Translations under genes and position numbers: made by a program
DNA from: Verrucomicrobiia bacterium
GTDB lineage: Bacteria > Verrucomicrobiota > Verrucomicrobiia > JABWAM01
DNA length: 36,682 bases
Reading direction: 5' to 3'
NCBI GenBank assembly: GCA_028687435.1
Contig: JAQUAF010000059.1
Location: 1-36,682 of the forward strand
Notes under the pieces: model-generated
Databases searched by the model: none
What the model saw: only the letters and a program-made list of their open reading frames with translations
What the model was told of the DNA's origin: nothing
In this document: in pieces, positions 8,676-16,119 of the stretch
Layout: the number at the start of each line of letters is the position of its first letter
Position numbering within the stretch: the stretch's first letter is position 1

Positions 8676-10288
8676 GTTTGGGATTCAGCTTGAGCCGCCG
8701 GCGTTTTGGCGGCGGCAGGTCCGGCTTGTGGAGAGGGTGTCGCTTCCTTCACCGGCGTTTTTGGGGGAGGAGGGGCGGCTTGTTCCGTGGAGGAGCCCGG
8801 AAAAGTCACATTGAGTTGTATCTCGCCCCGAACCGATTTGGTTTTGCCGTCAGCCAGCTTGATCTGAAACTTTGCGGCGCCAACCCACGGGGTGAGTCTG
8901 CCTGCGGAAGTGAAGGCGAGGGTTCCGGATGTCACATCCCACACGGTTTTGCCGTCGGCCAGTTTCCATTTTCCGCTGGTCATTTGCAATTCCTGGGTTT
9001 CGTCCTTGGTGAACATCACGGTCCACTCGGTTTTCGCCAGTTTTTTGAAGTTCAGCGCCCCTTCGTTAACCGGGGCGGTTGCGCCCAGGAACTGGCTGTC
9101 CACAAAATGAATGGTCAACAGATAGCTGCTGCCTTCGAGCTTTTTGAGGATGGCTTTTTCCACCGGATGTTCGCTCGCCTGCTGGTCGTGTTTCCATCTG
9201 AGAATGCCCGTATTGGATGCCAGCTGGGGAGGCAATCCCAAGGTGCGGACCAATACCGGCGGCAGCCGGACCTGGCTGCCGTCCGCCACCAGTCGGGACC
9301 ATCCTGCCGGAACCCACAAACCCATTCCTACAGCCGCACAAAAGCCTGTCACCGCAAATCCTGTCAGGCAGGCAAAAATGGCCGCCCCCCAGGAAAGATA
9401 TGCGCGAAAGCCGATCCGGATGGTCAGCATGTAGAGAAAGCAAAATCCCGCGAAAAACCACTGGGCCGCAGGCACGGTTCTCCAGTCCGTCTCTCCCATG
9501 ATGGTGGGATGCAAAAGCATGACGGGAGGAACGATCAGCAACAGCGACAGGAAACGGAATGTCGAGTCGAGTCCGCGAAGCCCAAAGAGCGAAATGACGC
9601 CGTGGACGCCAAGAACGGCCGTCCACCACACGATCCACAGCACATTTGGAAAGTTTTTCTGAAATATCCACACCGTCGCGCCCACTGCGATCAGGAACAG
9701 AGGCGCCCAGACCACGGAGGAAAAAAGACGGATTAAAAGTTTTTTCCACCAGGGGTCGGGAGGGCGGGGAGGTTTTTCTTCCCCGCTGGCCATGCCCGCC
9801 AGCGCTTTCGGCCCGCCGACGGGGCCTGACGGCGGCAGCGGCCCTGCCAGGGGAAGCAGGGATGGAGGAGGGGGGGCGGCGGGTGTGGGATCAATCGCCT
9901 TCATCCGCAGTTTGGGTTTGTTTCCCGTGTCGGATGTTTCCCCGGTTGCGGCCGCGGCGGCTTGCGGCTGGACGGCCGGTTTGGGAGCCTCCTCCTGCTT
10001 GAGTTTGAGCTTGATTTTGATTTTTCCCGGCGCAGGAGGCGTTTGCTCGGCGGCGGGAGCGGCGGAAGTCCCGGAGGGCGCCGATGGCGGCGTTGAGGGG
10101 GGAGCCGGTTTGAGGAAGGTGAAATCCGGGATTGAGGAGGCCGTCACCCAGCCGGGCATGCCTTCTTTCCATACCATGGTTTCGGTGGAAAGCTGGCCTG
10201 CTTCATGGATCTGCCGCAATTGTTCGATTGAAAAGGGGCCCACCGTTTCCCCTTCCTTTGCAAAGAACCAAATTTCGTCCGCGCTCAT
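8669..10288 (-). CDS. GYF_2 (DUF4339) domain membrane protein with Pro/Ala-rich linker
   Basis: 539 aa from the ATG at 10288; an upstream TTG at 10324 is in frame but less likely. Residues ~2-55 are a GYF_2/DUF4339 domain (EIWFFAKEGETVGPFS, LSTETMVWKEGMPGW), a small peptide-binding fold common at the N-terminus of bacterial membrane proteins. Residues ~56-185 are a low-complexity Pro/Ala-rich linker with a KIKIKLKLKQ patch. About five membrane segments follow at ~188-208, 215-237, 245-260, 276-295 and 301-325. A soluble C-terminal domain (~330-500), rich in beta strands (YLLTIHFVDSQFLGA, GKWKLADGKTVWDVTSG), ends in another Pro/Ala tail. The function is unknown; the layout suggests an inner-membrane protein with a cytoplasmic adaptor domain. 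The stop at 8669 precedes a Cys-rich stretch in another frame, so the protein may be shortened. Confidence 0.75.
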   Translation of the reverse strand: MSADEIWFFAKEGETVGPFSIEQLRQIHEAGQLSTETMVWKEGMPGWVTASSIPDFTFLKPAPPSTPPSAPSGTSAAPAAEQTPPAPGKIKIKLKLKQEEAPKPAVQPQAAAAATGETSDTGNKPKLRMKAIDPTPAAPPPPSLLPLAGPLPPSGPVGGPKALAGMASGEEKPPRPPDPWWKKLLIRLFSSVVWAPLFLIAVGATVWIFQKNFPNVLWIVWWTAVLGVHGVISLFGLRGLDSTFRFLSLLLIVPPVMLLHPTIMGETDWRTVPAAQWFFAGFCFLYMLTIRIGFRAYLSWGAAIFACLTGFAVTGFCAAVGMGLWVPAGWSRLVADGSQVRLPPVLVRTLGLPPQLASNTGILRWKHDQQASEHPVEKAILKKLEGSSYLLTIHFVDSQFLGATAPVNEGALNFKKLAKTEWTVMFTKDETQELQMTSGKWKLADGKTVWDVTSGTLAFTSAGRLTPWVGAAKFQIKLADGKTKSVRGEIQLNVTFPGSSTEQAAPPPPKTPVKEATPSPQAGPAAAKTPAAQAESQTP

Positions 10289-10382
10289 GAGAGCCAAAAA
10301 TAGCCGTTGCCGCCGCTGGCGCAACTCAAAACAGAAATGGTGTCAGGTTTAATGTTCATGGTCGGGAATTTCAAAGTTTGCA

Positions 10383-10496
10383 AAAAAATGAATTGGAGAT
10401 GGATTTTTTGACAGGATTAACAGGATTTTTATGCAAGACCATGTCTGGCCGCATGGCCGAACAATCCTGTAAATTCTGTTAATCCTGTCGAAAAGT
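10383..10496. repeat. Dispersed repeat with inverted ACAGGATTAACAGGAT ends
   Basis: The stretch 10383-10427 is identical over 45 bp to 36507-36551 (it contains TGAATTGGAGATGG and TTTTGACAGGATTAACAGG). An inverted relative, AATCCTG..TTAATCCTGTC, lies at 10469-10496, giving the unit opposed ends. A third partial copy (ATGTTAAGGAATTTCAATG..TTGGCGAAAAA) lies at about 10521-10553 and matches 36481-36512. The 580-bp region 10325-10904 has no convincing gene and is built largely from such repeats. Confidence 0.75.
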
Positions 10497-10553
10497 TGTC
10501 CGCCGCAGGCGGATTTAATTTAATGTTAAGGAATTTCAATGTTTGGCGAAAAA

Positions 10554-10619
10554 GGCGGTGCAGGAGCCCCGCCCTCCATTTGCTGCGAAATGAATGGAGG
10601 GCGGGGCTCCCGCACCGCT
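10554..10619. repeat. G/C-rich palindromic repeat (REP-like), copy 2
   Basis: An 18-bp perfect stem (10563-10580 with 10593-10610) closes a 12-nt loop. It is extended outward by GCGGTGC/GCACCGC (10555-10561 with 10612-10618) across one mismatch, so about 25 of 26 positions pair. The core GCCCCGCCCTCC matches the copy at 4257-4324. No T-run follows on either strand, so it is not a standard intrinsic terminator. Confidence 0.75.
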
Positions 10620-10658
10620 CCGGGCGGTTGTATCCCGCCTTTGATGATCGTTTTTGCG

Positions 10659-10736
10659 TCGAGCACTTGTCCCGCCAGCTTGTGGCGCCGAAGCTTTGGC
10701 GAAGGCGCAAGCTCGCAGAGCGAAGGCGGATCGAGC
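10659..10736. repeat. Dispersed repeat with TCGAGCACTTGTC and GCGAAGGCGGATC ends, copy 1
   Basis: The boundaries TCGAGCACTTGTCCCGCC and GCGAAGGCGGATCGAGC are repeated at 13090-13135 in a shorter form. The interior is itself partly palindromic (GCGCCGAAGCTTTGGCG). It is noncoding and belongs to the repeat-rich gap between the GYF and AraC genes. Confidence 0.6.
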
Positions 10737-10904
10737 AGTTACCGGGTCTTGGGTCCGGCTTAATTCAACGGTTCAAGGAGTGCAAGAGGCGCAGAGGAAG
10801 CAACATGGATAAACAAGATGAGGCAGGATGGGGGATTGGAAAAATCCTGTGTATCCTGTGCATCCATGTGAATGGAACGTCCCCAAGCTTTTTGATCCGT
10901 TTTT

Positions 10905-11813
10905 TCAGAATCCCCGCCGGCAGGCGCCGGGGGTCATGCCCGCCTCGCGCTTGAAGATGCGGTTGAAAAAAATGGGGTCGCTGAACCCGTTTTGCGCCGC
11001 GATTTCCTTGCAGGAAAGGGATGTGTGTTGGAGCAGGATTTTGGCCGACTGGACCCGCATGCGCAGCAGGTATTGAATGGGCGCCAGCCCGAAAGCGGCC
11101 TTGAATTTTCTGCAAAAATGCTCCGGCGACATGCCCGCCGCTTTGGATAGGTCCGACAGCCGCAGTTTCCGGTGAAAATCGCGATCCATCATTTCCCTGG
11201 CGCGCAAAAGTCCCGGCGCTTTTGTTTGGGGGGAACGCGCCATGTTGGGATGGTAAACGGCTTCGATGAAGAATAGGAACAGCCTCAACAGGGCGGCGGC
11301 GCGGGTAATCCGGGCCGACGGCGAATGGTTGTTGAGGGCTGAAAGCAACTCGACGAGCAAGCCGTTATGAATCTGGATTTGCCGTTCGTCCAGCATGACG
11401 GGGAATTCCACCCTGGGAAGAGGCGTTCCGGCATAGATGGAGAGCAGTTCATGAAAGGGAAGGCGCAGGGATTTTGAATTGGAGGTTTGCAGGCTGAACA
11501 TGATTTCCTGGTAACACACCCCGCCCCGATCCACCGCCCCAAAACTGTGCGTGATGCCGGGCGAAACCAGCGCCAGCGCGCCGCGCCGGCAGGCGGGACG
11601 TTCATCCCCCAGCAGAAAACGGTTGTCCCCGCCCAGATAAAGCACGACGTGATAGACATCATGCGCATGGGGATGAGGGGGCCACCACATGCTTGCGGGC
11701 AGTTTTCGTTCCAGTTCCAGGTGATGGACCTCCATCCGATGCAGCCGTCCGCCGTGCCAGACTTGCAGCAGCTGGGGCAAAGGATCCTCGGGGGCGGCCA
11801 GAATGTAACGCAT
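10905..11813 (-). CDS. AraC-family transcriptional regulator with N-terminal cupin-like sensor
   Basis: 302 aa from the ATG at 11813; an alternative ATG at 11873 would add a hydrophobic 20-aa leader unlike the family and is disfavoured. The N-terminal ~170 residues look like the cupin effector-binding domain (PHPHAHDVYHVVLYLGGD, a GALALVSPGITHSF strand). The C-terminal ~100 residues are the double helix-turn-helix DNA-binding domain: LSDLSKAAGMSPEHFCRKFK for the first and CKEIAAQNGFSDPIFFNRIF for the second, ending GMTPGACR. It is transcribed divergently from the Gfo/Idh/MocA gene at 11951 across a 137-bp A+T-rich gap, so it probably controls that gene in response to a sugar-like effector. 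The effector is unknown. Confidence 0.9.
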   Translation of the reverse strand: MRYILAAPEDPLPQLLQVWHGGRLHRMEVHHLELERKLPASMWWPPHPHAHDVYHVVLYLGGDNRFLLGDERPACRRGALALVSPGITHSFGAVDRGGVCYQEIMFSLQTSNSKSLRLPFHELLSIYAGTPLPRVEFPVMLDERQIQIHNGLLVELLSALNNHSPSARITRAAALLRLFLFFIEAVYHPNMARSPQTKAPGLLRAREMMDRDFHRKLRLSDLSKAAGMSPEHFCRKFKAAFGLAPIQYLLRMRVQSAKILLQHTSLSCKEIAAQNGFSDPIFFNRIFKREAGMTPGACRRGF

Positions 11814-11950
11814 GTGATCAAGATAATACAATAAAATGACAAAGCCAACATCTATCGGAAACCAGGGAAACATGTTTTATTACTCGTATCGACTGCTTTC
11901 ATGTGCTTTATTTTATGGCCTGAAAACTTTTCATTCAACAAATTAATCCT

Positions 11951-12997
11951 ATGACACAAACCTCCTCTTCCCCTGTTCGCGTGGGCCTTGCCGGGTTGGG
12001 CCGCAGCGGCTGGTTCAATCATGCCGTGACGCTGCATGCCTTGGGTGGAAAATATCAACTGGCGGCGGTGACCGATCCCAATCCGAATCGTTGCCGGGAG
12101 GCCGCCGGCAAATTCGGGGCGCGAATCCATGGGGATTTTGACGCCTTGCTGGGGGATCCGGACGTTGAATTGGTTGTGGTGGCCACACCCAACCGTTTGC
12201 ATTGCGAACAGGCTTTGCTGGCTTTGGCGCGCGGCAGGCATGTGGTGGTGGAAAAACCCATGGCGGGGGATGAGAGCCAGGCCGATCAGATGATCGAGGC
12301 CAGTCAGAGGGAGAAAAGAATATTGACGGTTTTTCAAAATCAACGGTACATGCCCGCGTTCAAAAAGGTCGAAGAGGTGATCGCAAGCGGCAAATTGGGG
12401 AGGATTGCGCAGATCAGGATTTGCGTTCACAGCTTTGGCCGGCGTTGGGACTGGCAAACCCTCAAGGAGTTCAACGGGGGGGAACTCAACAACACGGGGC
12501 CTCATTTTCTTGACCAGGCCTTGATGTTGTTCGGAGCCGCTGAGCCGGAGGTTTTTTGCCATCTGGACCGGACCCTGACTTCCGGCGACGCGGAAGACCA
12601 TGTGAAGGTGATTCTCAGGGCGCCCGGCGCGCCGCTGGTCGAGGTGGAAATCTCGAAGGCCGCGGCTTATCCGCAAAATCTGTGGACGGTATGGGGAACC
12701 CAGGGGGGGCTGACGGGAACCGCCAGGGAGTTGTCATGGAAATACGTTGATTTTTCAAAAATGCCGGCCCGTCCGGTTGAGCGGCAACCCACGACGGACC
12801 GGAGTTACAATTCGGAAACCTACACCTGGCAGGAGGAAAAATGGCAGGAGCCCAAGGATTCGCCTTCCACCCAGACGCTGTTTTACGAGGATTTGTACAA
12901 GACATTGCGCCAGGGGGCGCCGCTGGTCATCCAGCCCGGGCAGATCCGTCGCCAGATGGCCCTGATCCATCAATGCCATAAAATCTGCGCGGATTAG
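11951..12997 (+). CDS. Gfo/Idh/MocA-family NAD(P)-dependent oxidoreductase
   Basis: 348 aa. The N-terminal Rossmann fold has VGLAGLGRSG (residues 11-20), the VVVATPNRLH strand and the family's EKP motif (Glu101-Lys102-Pro103), where the Lys is catalytic. The C-terminal domain carries GGELNNTGPHFLDQ with His185 in the position of the usual active-site His. Members oxidise or reduce hydroxyls of sugars, inositols or sugar nucleotides with a bound nicotinamide cofactor in the cytoplasm; the substrate cannot be read from the sequence. It stands alone on the + strand opposite the AraC gene, which suggests inducible expression. A GC-rich hairpin spans its stop codon. Confidence 0.88.
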   Translation: MTQTSSSPVRVGLAGLGRSGWFNHAVTLHALGGKYQLAAVTDPNPNRCREAAGKFGARIHGDFDALLGDPDVELVVVATPNRLHCEQALLALARGRHVVVEKPMAGDESQADQMIEASQREKRILTVFQNQRYMPAFKKVEEVIASGKLGRIAQIRICVHSFGRRWDWQTLKEFNGGELNNTGPHFLDQALMLFGAAEPEVFCHLDRTLTSGDAEDHVKVILRAPGAPLVEVEISKAAAYPQNLWTVWGTQGGLTGTARELSWKYVDFSKMPARPVERQPTTDRSYNSETYTWQEEKWQEPKDSPSTQTLFYEDLYKTLRQGAPLVIQPGQIRRQMALIHQCHKICAD

Positions 12998-13006
12998 ACC
13001 GCGCAG
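12985..13006 (+). terminator. Hairpin spanning the oxidoreductase stop codon, possible weak terminator
   Basis: CTGCGCGG (12985-12992) and CCGCGCAG (12999-13006) form a perfect 8-bp stem with a 6-nt loop that contains the TAG stop. No T-run follows, so intrinsic termination is uncertain; it may instead protect the 3' end of the mRNA. Confidence 0.35.
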
Positions 13007-13089
13007 GCTGCAGATGGTTCAATCAGGCACAAAGGCACTGAGGGATAAAAGTAAAACCAAAATTTGCGACGAGTTTGCCTGTGTTTGCA

Positions 13090-13135
13090 TCGAGCACTTG
13101 TCTCGCCGAAGCGCTTGGGCGAAGGCGGATCAAGC
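13090..13135. repeat. Dispersed repeat, copy 2 (short form)
   Basis: TCGAGCACTTGTCTCGCCG..GGGCGAAGGCGGATCAAGC is a shorter version of 10659-10736, lacking the middle part. It lies in the 539-bp gap 12998-13536, which holds no convincing gene. Confidence 0.55.
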
Positions 13136-13259
13136 TGCCGTCCCGCCCCGCCACGGCGCATTCGCGTCAACCTAAGACTTTTTGCCACGGAATCCCCACG
13201 GACATTCCTCAGACCCTGATTCCCTTTCCCTCCTTCCCGCGGCGATCCTTATCGCAAGA

Positions 13260-13312
13260 GGGCGTTTTATCTGCATGGCGCAGTCGGGCTGCGCCATGCA
13301 GATAAAACGCCC
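13260..13312. repeat. Perfect 24-bp inverted repeat with 5-nt loop
   Basis: The arms 13260-13283 and 13289-13312 are exact reverse complements (GGGCGTTTTATCTGCATGG..CAG) around the loop TCGGG. Neither side has a T-run, so a standard terminator is unlikely. It lies about 225 bp upstream of the antitoxin gene in noncoding sequence. Such a perfect arm suggests recent origin or a preserved structure. Confidence 0.85.
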
Positions 13313-13536
13313 ATCTGGCCATTGTCAGACAAACACAATGCATGGGCAGGAGGAAGGCGGCTCGCCATGAGTGAAGCCGAATGGGCAGGGTTGGGGGATG
13401 TCCGTGGCAAAACGGGTTGTATCTGGAAAATATTTTTTTCATCTGCGCAGTGGGTTGCCCCACAATTTTGTCAAACACCCGTTGATGGGCGGCAATTCGC
13501 GGTTGAATTCGGGAGGCAAAGTGGTTAAGGTAAAGC

Positions 13537-13770
13537 ATGCCAATGACCATGACCCTTGATCAAATTGTTGAGGAAACTTCGCAACTGCCGGCGGATGTTG
13601 TGGCGGAGTTGGTGGATCGGATCATGCTGGCCCGGCATGGGGGAATGGAACCGGAAATTGAAGGAGCTTGGAAAAATGAATCGCGCCGGCGGCTGGCTGA
13701 AATCCAATCCGGCAAGGTGTCCGGAGTTTCTGCGGCTGAAATGAAAGCGCGTCTGCGCCGCACCCGGTGA
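13537..13770 (+). CDS. Addiction-module antitoxin-like protein (Unstab_antitox / TIGR02574-type), apparently orphan
   Basis: 77 aa. The sequence TLDQIVEETSQLPADVVAEL followed by EGAWKNESRRRLAEIQSG and KVSGVSAAEMKARLR matches the small, acidic-to-basic helical proteins known as putative addiction module components. These usually pair with a RelE/ParE-type toxin encoded immediately downstream. AAGG at 13527-13530 lies 6 nt from the ATG at 13537, supporting that start over the in-frame ATGs at 13543 and 13549. No toxin gene follows: a GTG overlapping the stop opens a frame (VKPYDRH) that ends after seven codons. The gene may be a leftover antitoxin or may act on a toxin encoded elsewhere. Confidence 0.7.
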   Translation: MPMTMTLDQIVEETSQLPADVVAELVDRIMLARHGGMEPEIEGAWKNESRRRLAEIQSGKVSGVSAAEMKARLRRTR

Positions 13771-13826
13771 AACCGTATGACCGCCATTGAATGCGCAAAA
13801 ATTTTTTTGGCGGAGGATGCGCCAGT

Positions 13827-14540
13827 GTGGCTTTTATGGATGAACAAAATTTAAAAACGGCGGAATGGTGGAGGGACACGGATCTCCTGCGAAAAGAGCA
13901 GGAAATTTACGATGTGGTTCGCGGTAAAATTCAGGGGTTGCATTCCGACATGGGCAAACGCTGCAATCGCGCCGAGATGTATGATGTGGGGCAAAAACTC
14001 GGCCTTTTGCGCGATGGAACATTGTGTTTCGAGAGCGAGGAGCATACGGCTGTTTATTCGGATTACCTGTTTCATTTCAGCCGTCTGCATGGTTCCACGC
14101 CCTGCGAACGATATCTAAAATCGACCAAGCTGAAGGCTGACGCCGGCGAGATCGAACGTTTGGTTCATGCCGCGCTGGCCGGCGTGCGGTACACGGTTTT
14201 GCGCGTGGATGAACCGATAACCGGTTTTGGAGCGCTTTGCCACGATTGTTTTTTGGAAAAGGATGTCTTTCTGATGGATCGCGGAATCAGCCGGACCGGC
14301 GGACAGACTGCGCTGGCAACCGCTGTTTATCCCTTTAAGAACTGGTTTGCGACCACGGGGGCGGTATTGCCCCTGCCGATCGAGGAACTTGACCGGACCC
14401 TTGCCGATTTTTTCACATTGGCCGGACTGAAGTTCGCGCCCCCTGTCAAGCTTTCACCGCCGGATGCCAGCCGGGTGGCTTTGAAAATGATCCAAATCGC
14501 CATCGGTTCCGGCGTCATGGAAAAAGTGCGGTATCAGTAA
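13827..14540 (+). CDS. Hypothetical protein, unrecognised
   Basis: About 237 aa; I do not recognise the family. Possible starts are ATG 13791, GTG 13827 (10 nt after GGCGGAGG) and ATG 13836 (MDEQNLKTAEWW); the middle one has the best ribosome binding site. No signal peptide or membrane segment is seen. The sequence is mixed alpha/beta with a conserved-looking centre (GFGALCHDCFLEKDVFLMDR, then GISRTGGQTALATAV) that holds two cysteines and an acidic stretch. Codon use and length look like a real gene. It follows the orphan antitoxin by 56 bp, but nothing in it resembles a RelE/ParE toxin. Its role is unknown. Confidence 0.6.
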   Translation: MAFMDEQNLKTAEWWRDTDLLRKEQEIYDVVRGKIQGLHSDMGKRCNRAEMYDVGQKLGLLRDGTLCFESEEHTAVYSDYLFHFSRLHGSTPCERYLKSTKLKADAGEIERLVHAALAGVRYTVLRVDEPITGFGALCHDCFLEKDVFLMDRGISRTGGQTALATAVYPFKNWFATTGAVLPLPIEELDRTLADFFTLAGLKFAPPVKLSPPDASRVALKMIQIAIGSGVMEKVRYQ

Positions 14541-14699
14541 AAAGGCCGGGGGGCGGGTGAAAAGGAAATTGATTTCGCCGGGGAGAGATACGGCTGTTCA
14601 AATCATTCCCCAAATAGCCGCATGATCAATCCGCAATTGGACGCTGTATCAATGCGCAAATGGCCGATTCCCGTTTTCTCGCGGCGCCGCTGAAATAAA

Positions 14700-14933
14700 T
14701 CAGGCGTGCGGCAACGCTGGCATGATCCGGCGCATGAATTCATCGAAGAGTGGCACGGTAAAGCTGGTGTCGCCATGGGCGGGGCTATAGATCATTCCTT
14801 TCTTGATCAGGTTGCTTCGCACTGGCGCGCCAGATTGGACGCGTGAGCCCATGATGGCTGTTATGTCACCCGACCGATGGGGGCCGGCCCCCAATTCCGC
14901 CATGGCCCTCCAAGGATAAGCTCTTAATTGCTT
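14700..14933 (-). pseudogene. C-terminal remnant of an ATP-binding (AAA-type) protein
   Basis: The frame reads AYPWRAMAELGAGPHRSGDI, then RSNLIKKGMIYSPAHGDTSF and TVPLFDEFMRRIMPALP, which I recognise as the winged-helix C-terminal end of a family of bacterial AAA ATP-binding proteins. The P-loop and Walker B portions are absent. In frame, it is blocked upstream by a stop just inside the end of hisC. It overlaps the hisC 3' end slightly on the same strand. It is probably debris from a deleted or horizontally acquired gene; an ATG at 14903 could in principle express 67 aa. Confidence 0.55.
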
Positions 14934-15970
14934 TTATCGACAATCTTCAGCAATTGGCGCATTTCGGCGTCGGAGCCGATGCTGATGCGGAGCCAGTCGC
15001 GGATTTGGGGATGTTCAAACCAGCGGATCAGGATTTTGTTCTTGCGAAGGATATCGAGCCATTTTTTGGCGGGATGTCTGGCGGGGCGGGTGAACAGGAA
15101 ATTGCCTTCGCTGGGCGGTGTGTGCCAGCCGCGTTTGATGAGTTCCCGGCGGCACCATTCGCGGGTGCGATTGACTTTTTTGATCAAGCGGCGGTGGTAG
15201 GCGATGTCCTCGATGGCGGCTTGTCCGGCCGCCTGGGCCAGCCGGTCGAGGTTGTAGGAGTCCTTGATCTTGAACAGGGCGCCGATCAATTCGCGGTTGC
15301 CGATGGCGTATCCGACCCGCAGTCCGGCGAGAGCGAAGGATTTGGAACTGGTGCGGGTGACGATGACATTTTTTTCCGTGCGCACCAGCGGCAGGGCGTG
15401 GCTTTTGGCAAAATCCACGTAGGCTTCGTCGATGACGAGCACGCCTTTCAGCCGGCGGGCCAGCTTGCGCAGGAAGGCGTTGGACAGCAGGGTTCCAGTT
15501 GGGGAATTGGGGTTGGCGACAAAGGTCAGGGTGGCGCGGGGATCGAATTGGGCAAGGGCGAGGGAAAAGTCTTTTCCGCAGGGAATTTCCCGGATGCGGG
15601 CATGGTGAATTTTGGACAGCACCGGGTAGAGGGAGTAGGTGGGGAAGGGGAATTGGACGACCTGGCCGCCATCCACGAAGGCGCGAAAGCAGGCGCCGAG
15701 GATTTCATCGGAACCGTTGCCGCAAAAAACTTCGTCAATCTTGAAACCATAGCGTTTGGCAATGGCGGCGCGGAGATTCAGGCACACCGGATCCGGGTAA
15801 AGGCGCAGGGAGCCGTTGAGGATCCGGCGGATGGCGCGGGCAACCTTGGGTGAGGGAGGATAGGGGGTTTCGTTGGTATTGAGCTTGATCAATCCGGGGA
15901 TGCGGGGTTGTTCGCCCGGGGTGTAAGCGAGCATTTTGACAATGGAAGGGCGGATCAAATTGTTTTTCAT
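14924..15970 (-). CDS. hisC: Histidinol-phosphate aminotransferase
   Basis: 348 aa from the ATG at 15970 (family-like start MKNNLIRPSIVKMLAYTPGE); an ATG at 15985 adds five residues. It is a fold-type I PLP aminotransferase that converts imidazole-acetol phosphate to histidinol phosphate in histidine synthesis. Visible features are LNTNETPYPPSP near the N-terminus, CGNGSDE, ANPNSPTG (about 152-159), VIDEAYVDF with the PLP-binding Asp181, the Schiff-base Lys210 in TRTSSKSFALAGLRVGYAIG, and Arg218 after it. No other his gene is nearby, so hisC is separate from the rest of its pathway here. Some family members also act on tyrosine or phenylalanine precursors. It is transcribed away from galK, with a perfect palindrome in the shared upstream region. 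Confidence 0.92.
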   Translation of the reverse strand: MKNNLIRPSIVKMLAYTPGEQPRIPGLIKLNTNETPYPPSPKVARAIRRILNGSLRLYPDPVCLNLRAAIAKRYGFKIDEVFCGNGSDEILGACFRAFVDGGQVVQFPFPTYSLYPVLSKIHHARIREIPCGKDFSLALAQFDPRATLTFVANPNSPTGTLLSNAFLRKLARRLKGVLVIDEAYVDFAKSHALPLVRTEKNVIVTRTSSKSFALAGLRVGYAIGNRELIGALFKIKDSYNLDRLAQAAGQAAIEDIAYHRRLIKKVNRTREWCRRELIKRGWHTPPSEGNFLFTRPARHPAKKWLDILRKNKILIRWFEHPQIRDWLRISIGSDAEMRQLLKIVDKSN

Positions 15971-16016
15971 GAATCGGATGAGCATAAGCGGGAAGGAGGA
16001 GGTTTAGAAAGAGAAA

Positions 16017-16038
16017 AAAGGTTCACCGGTGAACCTTT
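16017..16038. promoter_or_regulatory. Perfect 22-bp palindrome between hisC and galK, operator candidate
   Basis: The half-site AAAGGTTCACC is followed directly by its exact reverse complement, with no spacer and a central CG. A perfect dyad with a central CG is the usual shape of a LacI/GalR-family operator. It lies 82 bp upstream of the galK start and about 47 bp upstream of the hisC start, so it could control either gene. No LacI-type regulator is encoded in the window. Confidence 0.55.
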
Positions 16039-16119
16039 AAAACCTTCCAAACCATGGAAGTCCGAACCGGTTTGGCATCAGGCACTTATGGCTTGTCAGG
16101 CAGGTGGTGACCAGTTAGC

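Noticed and set aside
8576..9736. 386-aa + strand frame opposite the GYF protein
   Set aside because: The minus-strand reading has a GYF_2 domain and membrane helices; the + strand reading is low-complexity Gly/Arg-rich shadow.
13260..13312. Intrinsic terminator
   Set aside because: The stem is strong but no T-run follows on either strand, and no gene ends right beside it.
10554..13312. CRISPR array
   Set aside because: The repeats here are unlike in sequence, not evenly spaced and mostly palindromic units; no cas gene is present.
14954..15853. 299-aa + strand frame opposite hisC
   Set aside because: Antisense to a complete aminotransferase; Gly/Ala/Asp-rich composition typical of a shadow frame.
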